Shown here piece after piece: positions 42,376-52,229 of a stretch of DNA of 64,000 nt (positions are counted from its first letter, which is position 1; each line of letters opens with the position of its first letter). The stretch spans positions 25,333 to 89,332 of the forward strand of contig NZ_WWIR01000645.1 of NCBI RefSeq assembly GCF_009863025.1, given 5' to 3'. This DNA is from Streptomyces sp. SID4985. Its GTDB lineage: Bacteria; Actinomycetota; Actinomycetes; Streptomycetales; Streptomycetaceae. The notes under the pieces were generated by a model, which saw only the letters and a program-made list of their open reading frames with translations, ran no database searches and had not been told where the DNA came from. The translations under genes and the position numbers were made by a program.

Positions 42376-43418
42376 GGATCGTCATCACCGGTGGCTTCGG
42401 CTTCCTGGGCCGCCAGGTGGCCGAACGGCTCCTGGAGACACGGACGTTCGACGGCGTGCCCGTGGACCGGCTGGTGCTGGCCGACCTGTTCGTGCCGGAG
42501 GCGTCACCGCTCGCCGCCGACCCGCTCGTGCAGGTGGTCCAGGGTGATCTGACCGAGCGGCTGGGCGAGTTGTTCGCCGAGCCGGTGGACACGGTGATCC
42601 ATCTGGCGTCCGCCGTGTCGGCCGAGTGCGAGGCGGACTTCGACCTCGGCATGGCCGCCAACGTGGACACCACCCGCGCCCTGCTCGAAGCGGCCCGCGC
42701 GCAGTCCGCCGCCGGGGGGCCGGTCGTACGGCTGCTGTTCTCCAGCAGTGTCGCGGTGTACGGCTCGGACCCGGCGCTGCCGCTGCCCGAGGTGGTCAGC
42801 GAGGCGACCCTGCCGACCCCGCGTTCCAGCTACGGGGTGCAGAAGTTCGTCTGCGAGCAGCTCGTCGCCGAGTACACGCGCCGGGGCTTCGTGGACGGGC
42901 GCGTGGCCCGGCTGATGACCGTGTCGGTGCGGCCGGGCAGGCCCAACGCGGCCGCGTCCGGTTTCCTGTCCGGCATCGTCCGCGAGCCGCTGGCCGGGCT
43001 GCCCGCCGTCTGCCCGGTCGACCCCGCCCTGCGGGTGGCCCTGGCCTCGCCGCGGCGCACGGTCGCGGGCATCCTGCGGGTCGCGGAGCTGGAGCGCGGC
43101 GAGGGTCCCGGTCAGCTGAGCGGGCGGCTCCCGGTCAACCTGCCCGCGCTGACGGTCTCCGTCGCCGAGATGCTCCGGACCTTGCGCCGGGTGGCCGGGG
43201 ACGCGGTCGCCGACCTGGTGACGGTGGCCCCCGAGCCCGCCGTGGAGGCCATCGTGGGCTCCTGGCCCGCCGACTTCGACAACGCGCGCGCCGCCACGCT
43301 CGGCCTGGCGGCGGACCCGGACTTCGAGTCGGTCGTCCGGGAGTACCTGGCCGACCACACCGACGCGGTGACCGCCGTCACCGCGCTCGGGGCCGGGCCG
43401 CAGAGCGCAGGTCGATAG
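42372..43418 (+). CDS. denD: NAD-dependent epimerase/dehydratase family, D-erythronate dehydrogenase
   Basis: 348 residues from the ATG at 42372 (ATGA overlap). The SDR Rossmann motif is [17 protein letters not shown] and the catalytic YxxxK is Tyr in [13 protein letters not shown]. This extended-SDR family next to OtnI and OtnK is D-erythronate dehydrogenase (DenD). Its presence together with the LtnD-like gene suggests the operon handles both D-erythronate and a threonate. Confidence 0.9.
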   Translation: MRIVITGGFGFLGRQVAERLLETRTFDGVPVDRLVLADLFVPEASPLAADPLVQVVQGDLTERLGELFAEPVDTVIHLASAVSAECEADFDLGMAANVDTTRALLEAARAQSAAGGPVVRLLFSSSVAVYGSDPALPLPEVVSEATLPTPRSSYGVQKFVCEQLVAEYTRRGFVDGRVARLMTVSVRPGRPNAAASGFLSGIVREPLAGLPAVCPVDPALRVALASPRRTVAGILRVAELERGEGPGQLSGRLPVNLPALTVSVAEMLRTLRRVAGDAVADLVTVAPEPAVEAIVGSWPADFDNARAATLGLAADPDFESVVREYLADHTDAVTAVTALGAGPQSAGR

Positions 43419-43428
43419 ACTGAAAAGC

Positions 43429-44181
43429 ATGTTTTCCAAGGTGAGCGGTCCGATACGGCTCGCGGACCGGGTCGCCGCGATCCTCGCGGAGGAGATCGAG
43501 TCCGGGCGGCTCGCCGAGGGCGACAGACTGCCGACCGAGGTCGCGCTGGTCAAACAGCTCGGCGTGAGCCGTACGGTCATCCGCGAGGCGGTGTCCCGGC
43601 TGCGCAACGCGGGCCTGGTCGAGCCGCGCCAGGGCCTCGGCGTCTTCGTCCTGCCCCGGCGCACCAGGCCGCTCGACCTGGAGGGCGAGTCCCCGGGCAC
43701 CAAGTCCAAGGTGCTCCAGATCGTCGAGGTCCGCACCGCCCTGGAGGGGGAGGCGGCGGCCCTGGCGGCGACCCGTGCCACACCGGACGACATCGCCCGG
43801 ATGCGGCTGGCGCTGGCCGCGCTGGACACGGCGGTCGCCGCCGACGGTGACGGCGTCGACGAGGACCTGGCCTTCCACCGCACCATCGCGGAGTCCACCG
43901 GCAACCCGGTCCTCGTCCAGACGGTGCGCTATCTGGGCGAGGTGGCCCGCGACGGCATCCGCGTCACCCGTGCCAACGAGGCCCGCCGCACCGACTTCAT
44001 CGAGGCGGTCCGCCAGGAGCACCACGCCATCCTGGCCGCCATCGAGTCCCACGACCCCGAAGCCGCCCAGGCCGCCGCCCGCCTCCACCTCCGCCACGCC
44101 GCCGCCCGCCTGCAGGACGCGGACGACCGCTTCTGGACGGAGACCGACGGGCTGGACGTGCGGCTGGGATCGCCCTCCTGA
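43429..44181 (+). CDS. GntR/FadR-family (FCD) regulator of the sugar-acid operon
   Basis: 250 residues from the ATG at 43429. The N-terminal winged helix includes GDRLPTEVALVKQLGVSRTVIREAVSRLRNAGLVE, and the C-terminal FCD domain has metal-site residues (EDLAFHRTIAESTGNP, then EEHHAI-type QEHHAIL and HLRHA). No clear RBS precedes the start; a TAGACT at 43416-43421 is placed as a -10 box for a leaderless transcript. It probably represses the operon through the palindrome at 37251-37273 and responds to a tetronate or phosphorylated intermediate (inference). Confidence 0.93.
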   Translation: MFSKVSGPIRLADRVAAILAEEIESGRLAEGDRLPTEVALVKQLGVSRTVIREAVSRLRNAGLVEPRQGLGVFVLPRRTRPLDLEGESPGTKSKVLQIVEVRTALEGEAAALAATRATPDDIARMRLALAALDTAVAADGDGVDEDLAFHRTIAESTGNPVLVQTVRYLGEVARDGIRVTRANEARRTDFIEAVRQEHHAILAAIESHDPEAAQAAARLHLRHAAARLQDADDRFWTETDGLDVRLGSPS

Positions 44182-44203
44182 CGGCCGGGGCCTGTTCAGC
44201 ACG

Positions 44204-44235
44204 GACCGGTCAGACATGTCCGTGTCTCACCGGTC
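44204..44235 (+). terminator. Hairpin terminator after the sugar-acid operon
   Basis: The arms GACCGGTCAGACA (44204-44216) and TGTCTCACCGGTC (44223-44235) pair with one mismatch around a 6-nt loop, 22 bp after the gntR stop. It separates the operon from the secreted-protein gene downstream. Confidence 0.7.
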
Positions 44236-44305
44236 TGGATCATGGTTGACTTCACCTCGCGTTCACCTCCGTGCACGGGCGCGGAGAGTTCATGAGGGAT
44301 GACAC

Positions 44306-45760
44306 ATGCTCAAACGAATACGGCTCCTGCTGGCGGCGGTTCTCACCGCGCTCAGCACCGTCGTGGCACTGGCCGCGCCGTCAGCCGCGGCCGACACCCC
44401 GGTGCCCCCGTCGTCGGCGGGCCAGAGGTGGGCACTGAAGGTGGCCGGTCACTTCGTGACCGTCTCCGCCGGAACGGGCGGTGACAGCAAGCTCAGGGCC
44501 AACCTGACCGCCACCGCACCCGGACCCACCGAGCAGTTCACGCTGCACACCGACTGGGTCACGGACAAAGGTTTCGGCAGCGCGGTGAGCTTCCGCTCCG
44601 AGGCGACCGGCAACTACGTCACGACCGAGGACGACGCCAGCGCCTCCATGCTGCGGACCCGGGCGACGACGATCGGGGCCTGGGAGCGCTTCACCCTCAG
44701 CAAACTGTCCGACGGCACCTTCGGCCTGCTGGCGTCCAATGGCAAGTACGTCGCGGCGGAGCTGGGCACCTACCCGGACACGGGCCTGCTGCGGGCGCGT
44801 ACGGGTGCGCCCATCGATCCGAACAGCCTCGGCTCCTGGGAGCGCTTCACCCTGGTGAAGGTCGGCGGACAGGGTTCCACCAGTCCCGCGCCCGCGCCCA
44901 CCGCGCAGGCGCCGGTCGCGCGTGACGTCGTCTCCTGGAACGTCTGCGCCAACAACAACGGCTCGTGCTCCCTGAACAAAGCCCCGTCCACGACCGTCGC
45001 CACCAACGTGTCGAACGCGCTCCACCAGGCCATGGGCACCCGGCGCCCCGACGCGATCTTCTTCCAGGAGATCTGCGAGAAGGCGGCCAAGCCTCTGGAG
45101 CTGGCGCTCGAAAGCTGGGCCGGTCCCATGGACGTGCGTTTCATGCCGACATCCTTCAAGGTCGGCGACACGGACATCGAGGCCCAGAAGGACTGCGACG
45201 ACTCCAACGACGGTGTCAGCCGGGGTTCCTTCGGCATCGCCCTCGCCGTGCCCGACAGCAACACCTGGTACCAGGGCACCGTCCTTCCGTCGCCGCCCAA
45301 GAAGAAGTCGACGGACTTCGCGAAGGAGCAGCGGCCCATGCTCTGCGCGGTCATGCCGGCCGAGGGCACCGCGTACTGCAACGCCCACTTCAGCAGCGGG
45401 CCGTACACGGACCCGAACGGCAAACCCGCGGGCGACGACACCGACCCGTCGGACCTGTACCGCCCCAAGCAGGCCCAGACGATGCGCGACACCGTCGACG
45501 GCCTGACGCCGCTCGGCTACACCACCTACTACGGCGGTGACCTCAACACCACGCAGAACGACGTCGGTTACCTCGACCCCCTCTACCCGGGCCACCAGGA
45601 GTGCGGGCAGCCGACCCCGTCCTCGCCGCACACCGGCGCACCCACGGACGGCAACAACAAGATCGACTACATCTTCGGCCCGCAGGGACCCACGTACACG
45701 TGCCGGGTCGTGGACGGCACGCTGTCCGACCACCGGATGATCAACCTGACCACTTCCTGA
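44306..45760 (+). CDS. Secreted endonuclease/exonuclease/phosphatase-fold protein with beta-trefoil-like domain
   Basis: 484 residues from the ATG at 44306. A Sec signal peptide (Lys/Arg, then LLLAAVLTALSTVVALAAPSAAA) covers about residues 1-29. Residues 38-180 are a fascin/trefoil-like beta domain with repeated WERFTL and GNYVTTE/GKYVAAE elements. Residues 195-484 are the EEP fold: DVVSWNVCAN, catalytic Glu in FFQEIC, YYGGDLN and LSDHRMI. It is exported and may cleave nucleic acid or a phosphoester; the specificity is not determinable. Several cysteines suggest disulfides. Confidence 0.9.
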   Translation: MLKRIRLLLAAVLTALSTVVALAAPSAAADTPVPPSSAGQRWALKVAGHFVTVSAGTGGDSKLRANLTATAPGPTEQFTLHTDWVTDKGFGSAVSFRSEATGNYVTTEDDASASMLRTRATTIGAWERFTLSKLSDGTFGLLASNGKYVAAELGTYPDTGLLRARTGAPIDPNSLGSWERFTLVKVGGQGSTSPAPAPTAQAPVARDVVSWNVCANNNGSCSLNKAPSTTVATNVSNALHQAMGTRRPDAIFFQEICEKAAKPLELALESWAGPMDVRFMPTSFKVGDTDIEAQKDCDDSNDGVSRGSFGIALAVPDSNTWYQGTVLPSPPKKKSTDFAKEQRPMLCAVMPAEGTAYCNAHFSSGPYTDPNGKPAGDDTDPSDLYRPKQAQTMRDTVDGLTPLGYTTYYGGDLNTTQNDVGYLDPLYPGHQECGQPTPSSPHTGAPTDGNNKIDYIFGPQGPTYTCRVVDGTLSDHRMINLTTS

Positions 45761-45780
45761 GCCACCGCGAGAGCCACCGA

Positions 45781-45812
45781 GGGCCGTTCCGGATCATCCG
45801 GGGCGGCCCTTT
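45781..45812 (+). terminator. Intrinsic terminator with short T-run
   Basis: GGGCCG..CCGGA-TCA-TCCGG..CGGCCC forms a 13-bp stem (two G-U pairs) at 45781-45809 followed by TTT, 20 bp after the stop of the secreted EEP gene. Confidence 0.85.
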
Positions 45813-45916
45813 CGCGTACGCGCCGTGATCTACGTCATTCCGGGCAATCCGTGGAATTTTCTCGACCGTCTGAAAGGTTGGTGTTTACATCTGATCGTCG
45901 AGGACGCGAGGCACCC

Positions 45917-47239
45917 GTGAACCACGCCCCCACCGAGCAGCCCGCCGACACCGTCGCCCGGCTGCGCAGCACGTTCCGCAGCGGCCGCACCAAGTCCGTC
46001 GAGTGGCGCACCGAGCAGCTGCGCCGCCTGCGCGCGATGCTCACCGAGCATGGCGCCGACCTCGCCGCCGCCCTCCACGCCGACCTGGGCAAGAGCGCCA
46101 CCGAGGCCCACCGTACGGAGATCGACTTCACGATCCGCGAGATCGACCACACGCTGGAACACCTGGAGGAGTGGCTGCGCCCCGAGCCGGCCCCGGTTCC
46201 CGCGCACCTCGGCGACGACGCGACGGCCTGGACGCAGTACGACCCGCTCGGCGTCGTCCTCGTCATCGCCCCCTGGAACTACCCGGCCCAGCTCCTCCTC
46301 GCCCCCATGGTCGGCGCGCTGGCCTCCGGCAACGCGGTCGTGGCGAAGCCGAGCGAGCTGGCACCGGCGACCTCCGCCGCGCTGGCCGAGCTGATCCCGG
46401 CTTACCTCGACACCGACGCGGTCGCCGTGGTCGAGGGCGGCATCCCGGAGACCACGGCCCTGCTGGCCGAGCGCTTCGACCACATCTTCTACACCGGCAA
46501 CGGCACGGTGGGCCGTGTCGTCATGCGCGCGGCGGCCGAGCACCTCACTCCGGTCACCCTCGAACTCGGCGGCAAGTCACCGGCGTTCGTCGACCGGGAC
46601 ACCGACCTCGACGTGGTCGCCGACCGGCTGGCCCGGGGCAAGTTCCTCAACGCCGGGCAGACCTGCGTCGCCCCCGACTACGTCCTCACCGACCCGGAGA
46701 CCGCCCCCGCCCTGGAGGCCGCGCTCGTCCGAGCGGTCGAGGGCATCTACGGCACCGACCCGGCGGCCTCGCCGGAGTACGGCCGGATCATCAACGAGCG
46801 TCACTTCGACCGGCTTTCGGGCCTGCTCGACTCCGGCAGGGTGGCGGTCGGCGGGGAGAGCGACCGTACGGACAAGTACATCGCGCCGACCATCCTTGCT
46901 GATGTCGCCCCCGACGCGCCCGTGATGCGGGAGGAGATCTTCGGCCCCATCCTCCCGATCGTCACCGTGCCGGACCTGGACGCCGCGATCGACTTCATCA
47001 ACGACCGCGACAAGCCCCTCGCGCTCTACGTCTTCACCGACTCGGGCACCACCCGCGACCGCATCGCCGCCGAGACCTCCTCCGGCGGCCTCGGCCACGG
47101 CCTGCCCCTCGCCCACCTGACCGTCTCCGACCTTCCCTTCGGCGGCGTGGGGGAGAGCGGCATGGGCAACTACCACGGCCGCTACTCGATGGACACCTTC
47201 AGCCACCGCAAGGCGGTGCTGTCCAAGCCGCTGGGCTGA
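45917..47239 (+). CDS. Aldehyde dehydrogenase, class 3-like
   Basis: 440 residues from the GTG at 45917; a further upstream ATG at 45851 lacks family similarity. The catalytic Cys is about residue 253 in NAGQTCVAPDY, with the general base Glu in TLELGGKSPAF. VIAPWNYPAQLLLAPMVGALA and the short C-terminus place it in the ALDH3 group (fatty/aromatic aldehydes, coniferyl-aldehyde-like). Membrane anchoring seen in some ALDH3 enzymes is not evident. It stands alone between terminators. Confidence 0.93.
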   Translation: MNHAPTEQPADTVARLRSTFRSGRTKSVEWRTEQLRRLRAMLTEHGADLAAALHADLGKSATEAHRTEIDFTIREIDHTLEHLEEWLRPEPAPVPAHLGDDATAWTQYDPLGVVLVIAPWNYPAQLLLAPMVGALASGNAVVAKPSELAPATSAALAELIPAYLDTDAVAVVEGGIPETTALLAERFDHIFYTGNGTVGRVVMRAAAEHLTPVTLELGGKSPAFVDRDTDLDVVADRLARGKFLNAGQTCVAPDYVLTDPETAPALEAALVRAVEGIYGTDPAASPEYGRIINERHFDRLSGLLDSGRVAVGGESDRTDKYIAPTILADVAPDAPVMREEIFGPILPIVTVPDLDAAIDFINDRDKPLALYVFTDSGTTRDRIAAETSSGGLGHGLPLAHLTVSDLPFGGVGESGMGNYHGRYSMDTFSHRKAVLSKPLG

Positions 47240-47275
47240 GCGGCTGAGCGGCAATTTCACAGGGGTGCCGATGAG

Positions 47276-47333
47276 CTGACAGCACCCGTGAATGACACTA
47301 GCTTCCCTCCTGAGCCCATGCCCAAGCATGGGC
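47276..47333 (+). promoter_or_regulatory. Promoter and leader hairpin of the small secreted protein gene
   Basis: CTGACA (47276-47281), 17 nt, TAGCTT (47299-47304) is a good sigma-70-type promoter. The transcript would start near 47311 and begin directly with a perfect 8-bp hairpin GCCCATGC-CCAA-GCATGGGC (47314-47333). The RBS GGGGAGGAA follows at 47338-47346. A 5'-terminal hairpin may protect the mRNA. Confidence 0.55.
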
Positions 47334-47352
47334 GAAAGGGGAGGAACTGATC

Positions 47353-47832
47353 ATGGCATCCAAGAAATCGCTGCCCACAAGACTGGGCAGGGCGGCGGCC
47401 GCGGTGACCGCCATGGCGTTCATCGCGGTCCTGGGCTCGGCCACCACGGCCAGCGCCGGGGCGAGTTGCAGCATCGCGGGCTGCTCGTCCTCGGTGAACG
47501 ACACCTCTCTGGGCGCCACGGCGCTGAAGAACTGGTGTCGCGGCGGGGACAGCACCGGCGCCTGGACGGCCACCCAGCCCACCTGCAAGAGCGACAACGT
47601 CGCCCAGACCACGTACTACCTCTCCTCCGGCGGCGGCCACACCCCCTACAGCGAGGACTGGGACACGCTGCGGATCGACGCCGGCTGGTGCTACAAGGTC
47701 AAGTTCGTCATCGACCTGGCCCCCGACTTCACCAAGACCTACGACCGCCGCGGCACGACGGCCGCCTGGGTGAAGGCGGCCGACAACGCGGACGCCCACG
47801 TCATCGGCCAGAGCTCCAGCTCCTGCCCGTGA
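47353..47832 (+). CDS. Small secreted protein of unknown function
   Basis: 159 residues from the ATG at 47353 with a good RBS. A Sec signal peptide (RLGRAAAAVTAMAFIAVLGSATTASAGA, split here only by its n- and h-regions) ends around residue 36. The mature protein has six cysteines (CSIAGC, WCRGGD, PTCKSD, WCYKVK and CP at the end), likely three disulfides, and several Trp/Tyr residues. No family recognised. It resembles other small disulfide-rich exported proteins of streptomycetes. Confidence 0.82.
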   Translation: MASKKSLPTRLGRAAAAVTAMAFIAVLGSATTASAGASCSIAGCSSSVNDTSLGATALKNWCRGGDSTGAWTATQPTCKSDNVAQTTYYLSSGGGHTPYSEDWDTLRIDAGWCYKVKFVIDLAPDFTKTYDRRGTTAAWVKAADNADAHVIGQSSSSCP

Positions 47833-47846
47833 CCTGGCGAATCCGG

Positions 47847-47877
47847 GGTACGACCGGCTCATCGCGGCGGTCGTACC
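47847..47877. terminator. Bidirectional hairpin between convergent genes
   Basis: GGTACGACCG (47847-47856) and CGGTCGTACC (47868-47877) are perfect 10-bp arms around an 11-nt loop, in the 58-bp gap between the small secreted protein gene and the P450 gene. Confidence 0.8.
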
Positions 47878-47890
47878 GCCGTCGCGGTGA

Positions 47891-49132
47891 TCAGCCGCGC
47901 AGCCGGACCGGTACCTCCTGCCACCCGAGGGCGATGAAAGACGCGACCTGCCGCAGCTCGTCCCGTCGGTAGTCCGGCGTCAGGCCGGGGAAGCGGTCGA
48001 ACAGCGCGGGGAGTGCCGTGCGGGCCTCCAGACGGGCCAGGGGTGCGCCGATGCAGCGGTGGACGCCGATGCCGAACGCCATGTGGTCGTCGGCCCCGCG
48101 TGCCGCATCGAAGAGATGGGCGTCGTCGCCGTAGTGGGCCGGGTCGAGGCCCGCGGCGGCGTACGTCGTGATGATGGCGTCGCCCGCCGGGATGGTGACG
48201 TCGCCGACCGTCAGGTCATCGACCGCGTAGCGCAACGGCAGTGAGGCGATGGAGGGTTGTACCCGGAGCGTCTCGTCGATCACCGCGTCCCAGGAGATCT
48301 CGCCCGCGTGTACGGCGGTCAGTTGCGCGGGGTCGTCCAGCAGGGCGACGACCGCGTTGCCGATGAGGTTGACCGTCGTCTCGAATCCGGCACCGATCAC
48401 CAACAGCAGTGTGTACAGCAGCTCTTCGTCGCTGAGCCGGTCGCCGTCCTCGTCGCGGACCCGGATCAGCTCCGTGGTCATGTCGTCGCCCGGATGCCCG
48501 GTCTTGTACGCGATCAGGCCGCCCAGGACGGTGCCGATCCGCTCCTGTACGAACGCGGTGTGCTCGGGGCCCGGGTTGGAGGTGTCCATGATGGCCGCGA
48601 TGAGACCGGCGGTGTCCGCCCGCAACTCCGGCGGCACGCCGAACAGTTCGCAGATCATCCGCAGCGGCAGCTCGTGCGCGAACATCCGCTTGATGTCCAC
48701 GGTCCGGCCGTCCGCACCCGCGTCCGCCAGGGCGTCGAGGAGCTCGGCCGTGATCGACTCCACGCGCGGGCGCATCGCCTCGGTCCGCTTGTGCGTGAAG
48801 CTCGGCGCCACCAGCTTGCGCAGACGCGCGTGTTCGGGGCCGTAGGTGGTGAACATGTTGACGACGCCCACCCAGCCCAGGATCCAGCCCCAGGAGGGGT
48901 GTTCACCGAGTTCGGGCCACAGCCGCCAGTGCCGCCGGGGGTCCTTGCTGACCCGTGGGTCCAGGATCAGGTCCTTGAGGACGTCGTAGCCGGTCGGGGC
49001 CCAGGCGGGTATACCGCCGGGCAGTTCGACGGGGACGACCGGGCCGAGGGCGCGCAGCTTGGCGATCTCGGCGGGTATGTCGGCGCCGAAGGGGTCGATG
49101 GCGACGCGGTCGACGGAATCGCTGATGGTCAC
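47891..49132 (-). CDS. Cytochrome P450
   Basis: 413 residues, the normal soluble bacterial CYP length. The GTG at 49132 has GGAGAG five bases upstream, which sets the start; a longer frame to 49210 is rejected. The I-helix motif is GAGFETT, the K-helix ExxR is ETLR, and the heme-binding loop [10 protein letters not shown] has the thiolate ligand at Cys360. No ferredoxin gene is adjacent. Similar enzymes hydroxylate secondary metabolites or xenobiotics; the substrate is unknown. Confidence 0.95.
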   Translation of the reverse strand: MTISDSVDRVAIDPFGADIPAEIAKLRALGPVVPVELPGGIPAWAPTGYDVLKDLILDPRVSKDPRRHWRLWPELGEHPSWGWILGWVGVVNMFTTYGPEHARLRKLVAPSFTHKRTEAMRPRVESITAELLDALADAGADGRTVDIKRMFAHELPLRMICELFGVPPELRADTAGLIAAIMDTSNPGPEHTAFVQERIGTVLGGLIAYKTGHPGDDMTTELIRVRDEDGDRLSDEELLYTLLLVIGAGFETTVNLIGNAVVALLDDPAQLTAVHAGEISWDAVIDETLRVQPSIASLPLRYAVDDLTVGDVTIPAGDAIITTYAAAGLDPAHYGDDAHLFDAARGADDHMAFGIGVHRCIGAPLARLEARTALPALFDRFPGLTPDYRRDELRQVASFIALGWQEVPVRLRG

Positions 49133-49257
49133 GGTGACTCTCCAGAAGGCGGGGACGTCGGCACAGCGACTGTCGTTCTCGGGGTGCGGAGCGAACAGGG
49201 TATGCGCCAACTCCGGCTTGCCACAGGCCCCTTACAGATCTTGCACATCCGGAAACG

Positions 49258-49294
49258 CCTTCGCCCTGTCCTCTCGGAGAGGACAGGGCGAAGG
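49258..49294 (-). terminator. Very strong hairpin terminator after the GH92 gene
   Basis: The arms 49258-49273 and 49279-49294 are perfectly complementary over 16 bp with a 5-nt loop, 30 bp beyond the stop of the GH92 gene (minus strand). It also insulates the P450 promoter region. Confidence 0.85.
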
Positions 49295-49324
49295 AGATGT
49301 GCCGCGTGGGCCGCCGCAGGTCGG

Positions 49325-52150
49325 CTACGCCGCCGGAAGCGTCCACTTCTGTGCCGCGGTGCCGTTGCAGCCGTAGATCTGCAGCCGCGTGCCCTCCGCC
49401 GTGGCGGAGTTCGGATCGTCCAGGCACAGCCCGGAGTTGGTGTTCTTCAGCGAGCCGTCCGAGCCGATCGTCCACGCCTGCGCGCCGGTGCCGTTGCAGG
49501 CGTAGAGCTGGACGAGGGTGCCGTTGGTCGTCCCGCTGTTCGACACGTCGAGGCACTTGCCGAGCGTGCGCAGGGTGCCGTCCGAGGCGACCGTCCAGTC
49601 CTGCGCGTACGTGCCGTTGCAGGACCAGAGCTGGATCGCCGTGTGGTCGGCCGTACCGGAGTTGGCGTCATCCACGCAGAGCGAGGAACTGACACCCGAC
49701 TTCACCGGGCCCACTCGCGGCTTGGCCGGTGCGGAGGTGTCGCCGGGGTAGGACGGGGGAGCAGCCGAAGTCCCGCTCGCCCAGCCGGTGTTGGCGGTGG
49801 TGCCCAGAGTGAAGTCGAGGGTGCCGCCCGAAGTGAGCGCGGACGTAGGGGCGTAGGCGTTGTTCCACGCCGAGCCGTTGAACGTCGCGGACTGGACGTA
49901 GGGCGCGTTGTCCGCCGCACCGGTGCCGTTGACCGTGAGCGTCTTGCCCGAGGGCAGCGTGACCTGGGCCTGCGGGAACAGCGGTGAACCGAGGGCGAGA
50001 TCGGACGTGCCCGGTGTCATCGGGAACATGCCGAGCGCCGACCAGACGTACCACGCGCTCATCGCGCCCAGGTCGTCGTTGCCGTCGGCCAGGCCCGCGG
50101 GGGAGTTGGACCAGATCTGGTCCTGGACCGCGCGCACGGTGGCCTGGGTCTTGTACGGCATGCCGATGTAGTCGTACTCCCAGGGCAGTTCGATGCTCGG
50201 CTCGTTGCCGACCCAGGCATAGCCGTTCGCGCCGGTGTAGCTGCGCAGGACGGTGTCGAGGTAGTCGCCCATCACCTTGTTGCCGCCCTTGGCGGTGGCG
50301 AGTCCCGCCACGTTGAACGGCACCATGCCCGTGTAGATCCAGGAGTCGGCCTCCACCATGTCCGTCCCGCTGGTCGGGTCGAACCCGCCGGTCCAGCTGC
50401 CGTTGAGGTTGCGCGGCTGGACGAAACCGGAGGCGGGGTTGAGGACGTTGCGCCAGTCCTGCGCCCGGTGCGCGTACGTCTTCTGGCTCTGGCTGTCGCC
50501 GAGGGCACCGGCGAAGGCGGAGAGGGCGAAGTCGGCGGTGTCGTACTCCAGCGTCGTGGCGACGGGACCGTAGAAGTTGCAGCAGCCATAGCTGCCGTCG
50601 TGCGGCTCATAACCCGGACTGTCAAGGTAATTGAGGCCCGGCCGGTCGTTGTTGGCGGTGCTCGCCTGCCTCAGCAGACCTGAGAGTGCCGCCGAGGTGT
50701 CGAAGTCCCGTGCGCCGAAGGCGTAGTAGTCGGCGATGATCGCGGCGGCCGGGTCGCCAACCATCACATAGGACTCACCGTTGTTCTCCGACCACTTGGG
50801 GAAGACCCCGGTCTGCTGGTAGTCGTCGACCATCGACTGGGCGGTGTCGGAGGCCACTTGGGGGCTCACCAGCGCCTCCAGCTGGGCCTGGGAGCGGTAG
50901 ATGTCCCAGCCCGAGTAGTTGGCGTAGGCCGCCCTGTGCCCGGAGTCCACCTGGTGCGTCCTGCCGTCGAAGCCGAAATACTGGCCGTTGGTGTCGCTGA
51001 TGACGTTCGGGTGCAGGAGTGAGTGGTAGAGCGCGGTGTAGAAGATCTTCTGCTGGTCCGAGGTCCCGCCGCCGATCAGCACCTTGCCGAGCGCCGCGTC
51101 CCAGGCGTCGTGCGCCGAGGTGCGGACGGCGTCGAAGTTCCAATTCGGGTTCTCCGACGCACGGTTGGCGCTCGCGTTGGCGACGGACACGTAGGACACG
51201 CCCACCTTGGCCTGGACGACCTGGTTCGAGCTGGTGTCGAAGGTGACATGGGCGTTGGACGCGGCGGCCCGGGGAGTGGCGTCGTCCTTGACGGCCGTCT
51301 TCGGCCCGGTGCCGTGCAGACGCGGGTGGTTGGGCTGGTCCGCCGCGTTCTTGCCCGCCCGCTCCGTGCTCGGATTCGGCTGCTTCGACTGCGGCGCGAG
51401 AGAGCTGCCGCTGCCGGCGAACGGCCGGTCGAAGACCATGTCGAAGTAGACGGTGTAGCTGTTCCCGGCCCCGCAGAACCTGCCGCTCGTGACCTGACCG
51501 CTGACCTCGGTGCTGGAGACGACGTTGAACTGCGTCGAACTCGCGCCGTTCTGGCTGCCGTTCAGCTTGAACAGCAGGTTCGCCTGAGTGGTCGCGGGGA
51601 ACGTGAACCGCGCCATGCCGCTGCGCGTGGTGGTGGTCAGCTCTGTGGTCACCTTGTTGTCGAGGGCGACCTTGTACGACTCCGCCGTGGCGGACTCGTT
51701 GGCGTGCGAGAAGGAGTCGGTGGCCGAGTTGCTGACGGCGCCGACCGTGGGCAGCACCGGCACGTCCCCCGCCGCGCCGCAGCCCGGCCCGGCGATGTGC
51801 GTGAGGCTGAACCCGGTGATCGAGGAGTCCTTGTACTCGTACCCGCCGCCGGGCGGCCGGGAGGAGGTGTCCGGACTCCACTGCACCATGCCGAAGGGCA
51901 CGTCCGCGCCGGGGAAGTCGTTGGCGTCGTTGGACGTACCGATGAAGGGGTTGACCAGGTCGGCCGGGTGGGCGACGAGGTCGGCGGGGTGGGCGACCGC
52001 GGCCACCGCGGCGGGCGCGGGCAGCGCGTACGCACCGAACAACGCGGCCCCGGCCACGGCCCCGAGGACGGCGTACCCCCGGCCCGGCCGACCCGACCGC
52101 CACCCGGGCGGGCCGCTCTGACGTCTGCCTGATGACGAGATCCCGAACAT
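49325..52150 (-). CDS. Secreted GH92 alpha-mannosidase with ricin-type lectin domain
   Basis: 941 residues. The ATG at 52150 follows AGGAGG by 10 bases. A signal peptide (YAVLGAVAGAALFGAYALPA) spans about residues 20-55 and is followed by a duplicated AHPADLV. GH92 signatures are NPFIGTSND, FPGADVPFGMVQWSPDT, HIAGPGCG, GWDIYRSQ and GNDDLGAMSAWYVWSALGMFP, the last with the catalytic acids. Residues 815-941 are a ricin-B trefoil with three QxW repeats (AQDW, AQAW, AQKW). GH92 enzymes remove mannose from N-glycans and yeast mannan with calcium. Regulation by a LacI-type protein is suggested by the palindrome upstream. Confidence 0.95.
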   Translation of the reverse strand: MFGISSSGRRQSGPPGWRSGRPGRGYAVLGAVAGAALFGAYALPAPAAVAAVAHPADLVAHPADLVNPFIGTSNDANDFPGADVPFGMVQWSPDTSSRPPGGGYEYKDSSITGFSLTHIAGPGCGAAGDVPVLPTVGAVSNSATDSFSHANESATAESYKVALDNKVTTELTTTTRSGMARFTFPATTQANLLFKLNGSQNGASSTQFNVVSSTEVSGQVTSGRFCGAGNSYTVYFDMVFDRPFAGSGSSLAPQSKQPNPSTERAGKNAADQPNHPRLHGTGPKTAVKDDATPRAAASNAHVTFDTSSNQVVQAKVGVSYVSVANASANRASENPNWNFDAVRTSAHDAWDAALGKVLIGGGTSDQQKIFYTALYHSLLHPNVISDTNGQYFGFDGRTHQVDSGHRAAYANYSGWDIYRSQAQLEALVSPQVASDTAQSMVDDYQQTGVFPKWSENNGESYVMVGDPAAAIIADYYAFGARDFDTSAALSGLLRQASTANNDRPGLNYLDSPGYEPHDGSYGCCNFYGPVATTLEYDTADFALSAFAGALGDSQSQKTYAHRAQDWRNVLNPASGFVQPRNLNGSWTGGFDPTSGTDMVEADSWIYTGMVPFNVAGLATAKGGNKVMGDYLDTVLRSYTGANGYAWVGNEPSIELPWEYDYIGMPYKTQATVRAVQDQIWSNSPAGLADGNDDLGAMSAWYVWSALGMFPMTPGTSDLALGSPLFPQAQVTLPSGKTLTVNGTGAADNAPYVQSATFNGSAWNNAYAPTSALTSGGTLDFTLGTTANTGWASGTSAAPPSYPGDTSAPAKPRVGPVKSGVSSSLCVDDANSGTADHTAIQLWSCNGTYAQDWTVASDGTLRTLGKCLDVSNSGTTNGTLVQLYACNGTGAQAWTIGSDGSLKNTNSGLCLDDPNSATAEGTRLQIYGCNGTAAQKWTLPAA

Positions 52151-52229
52151 CGCGATTGCGCCTCCTGTGGGAGTGGGGGAGGGGGAGGACTCGATGTGGT
52201 TCCTTGAGCGGGGTGACAACGAGCGGGGT

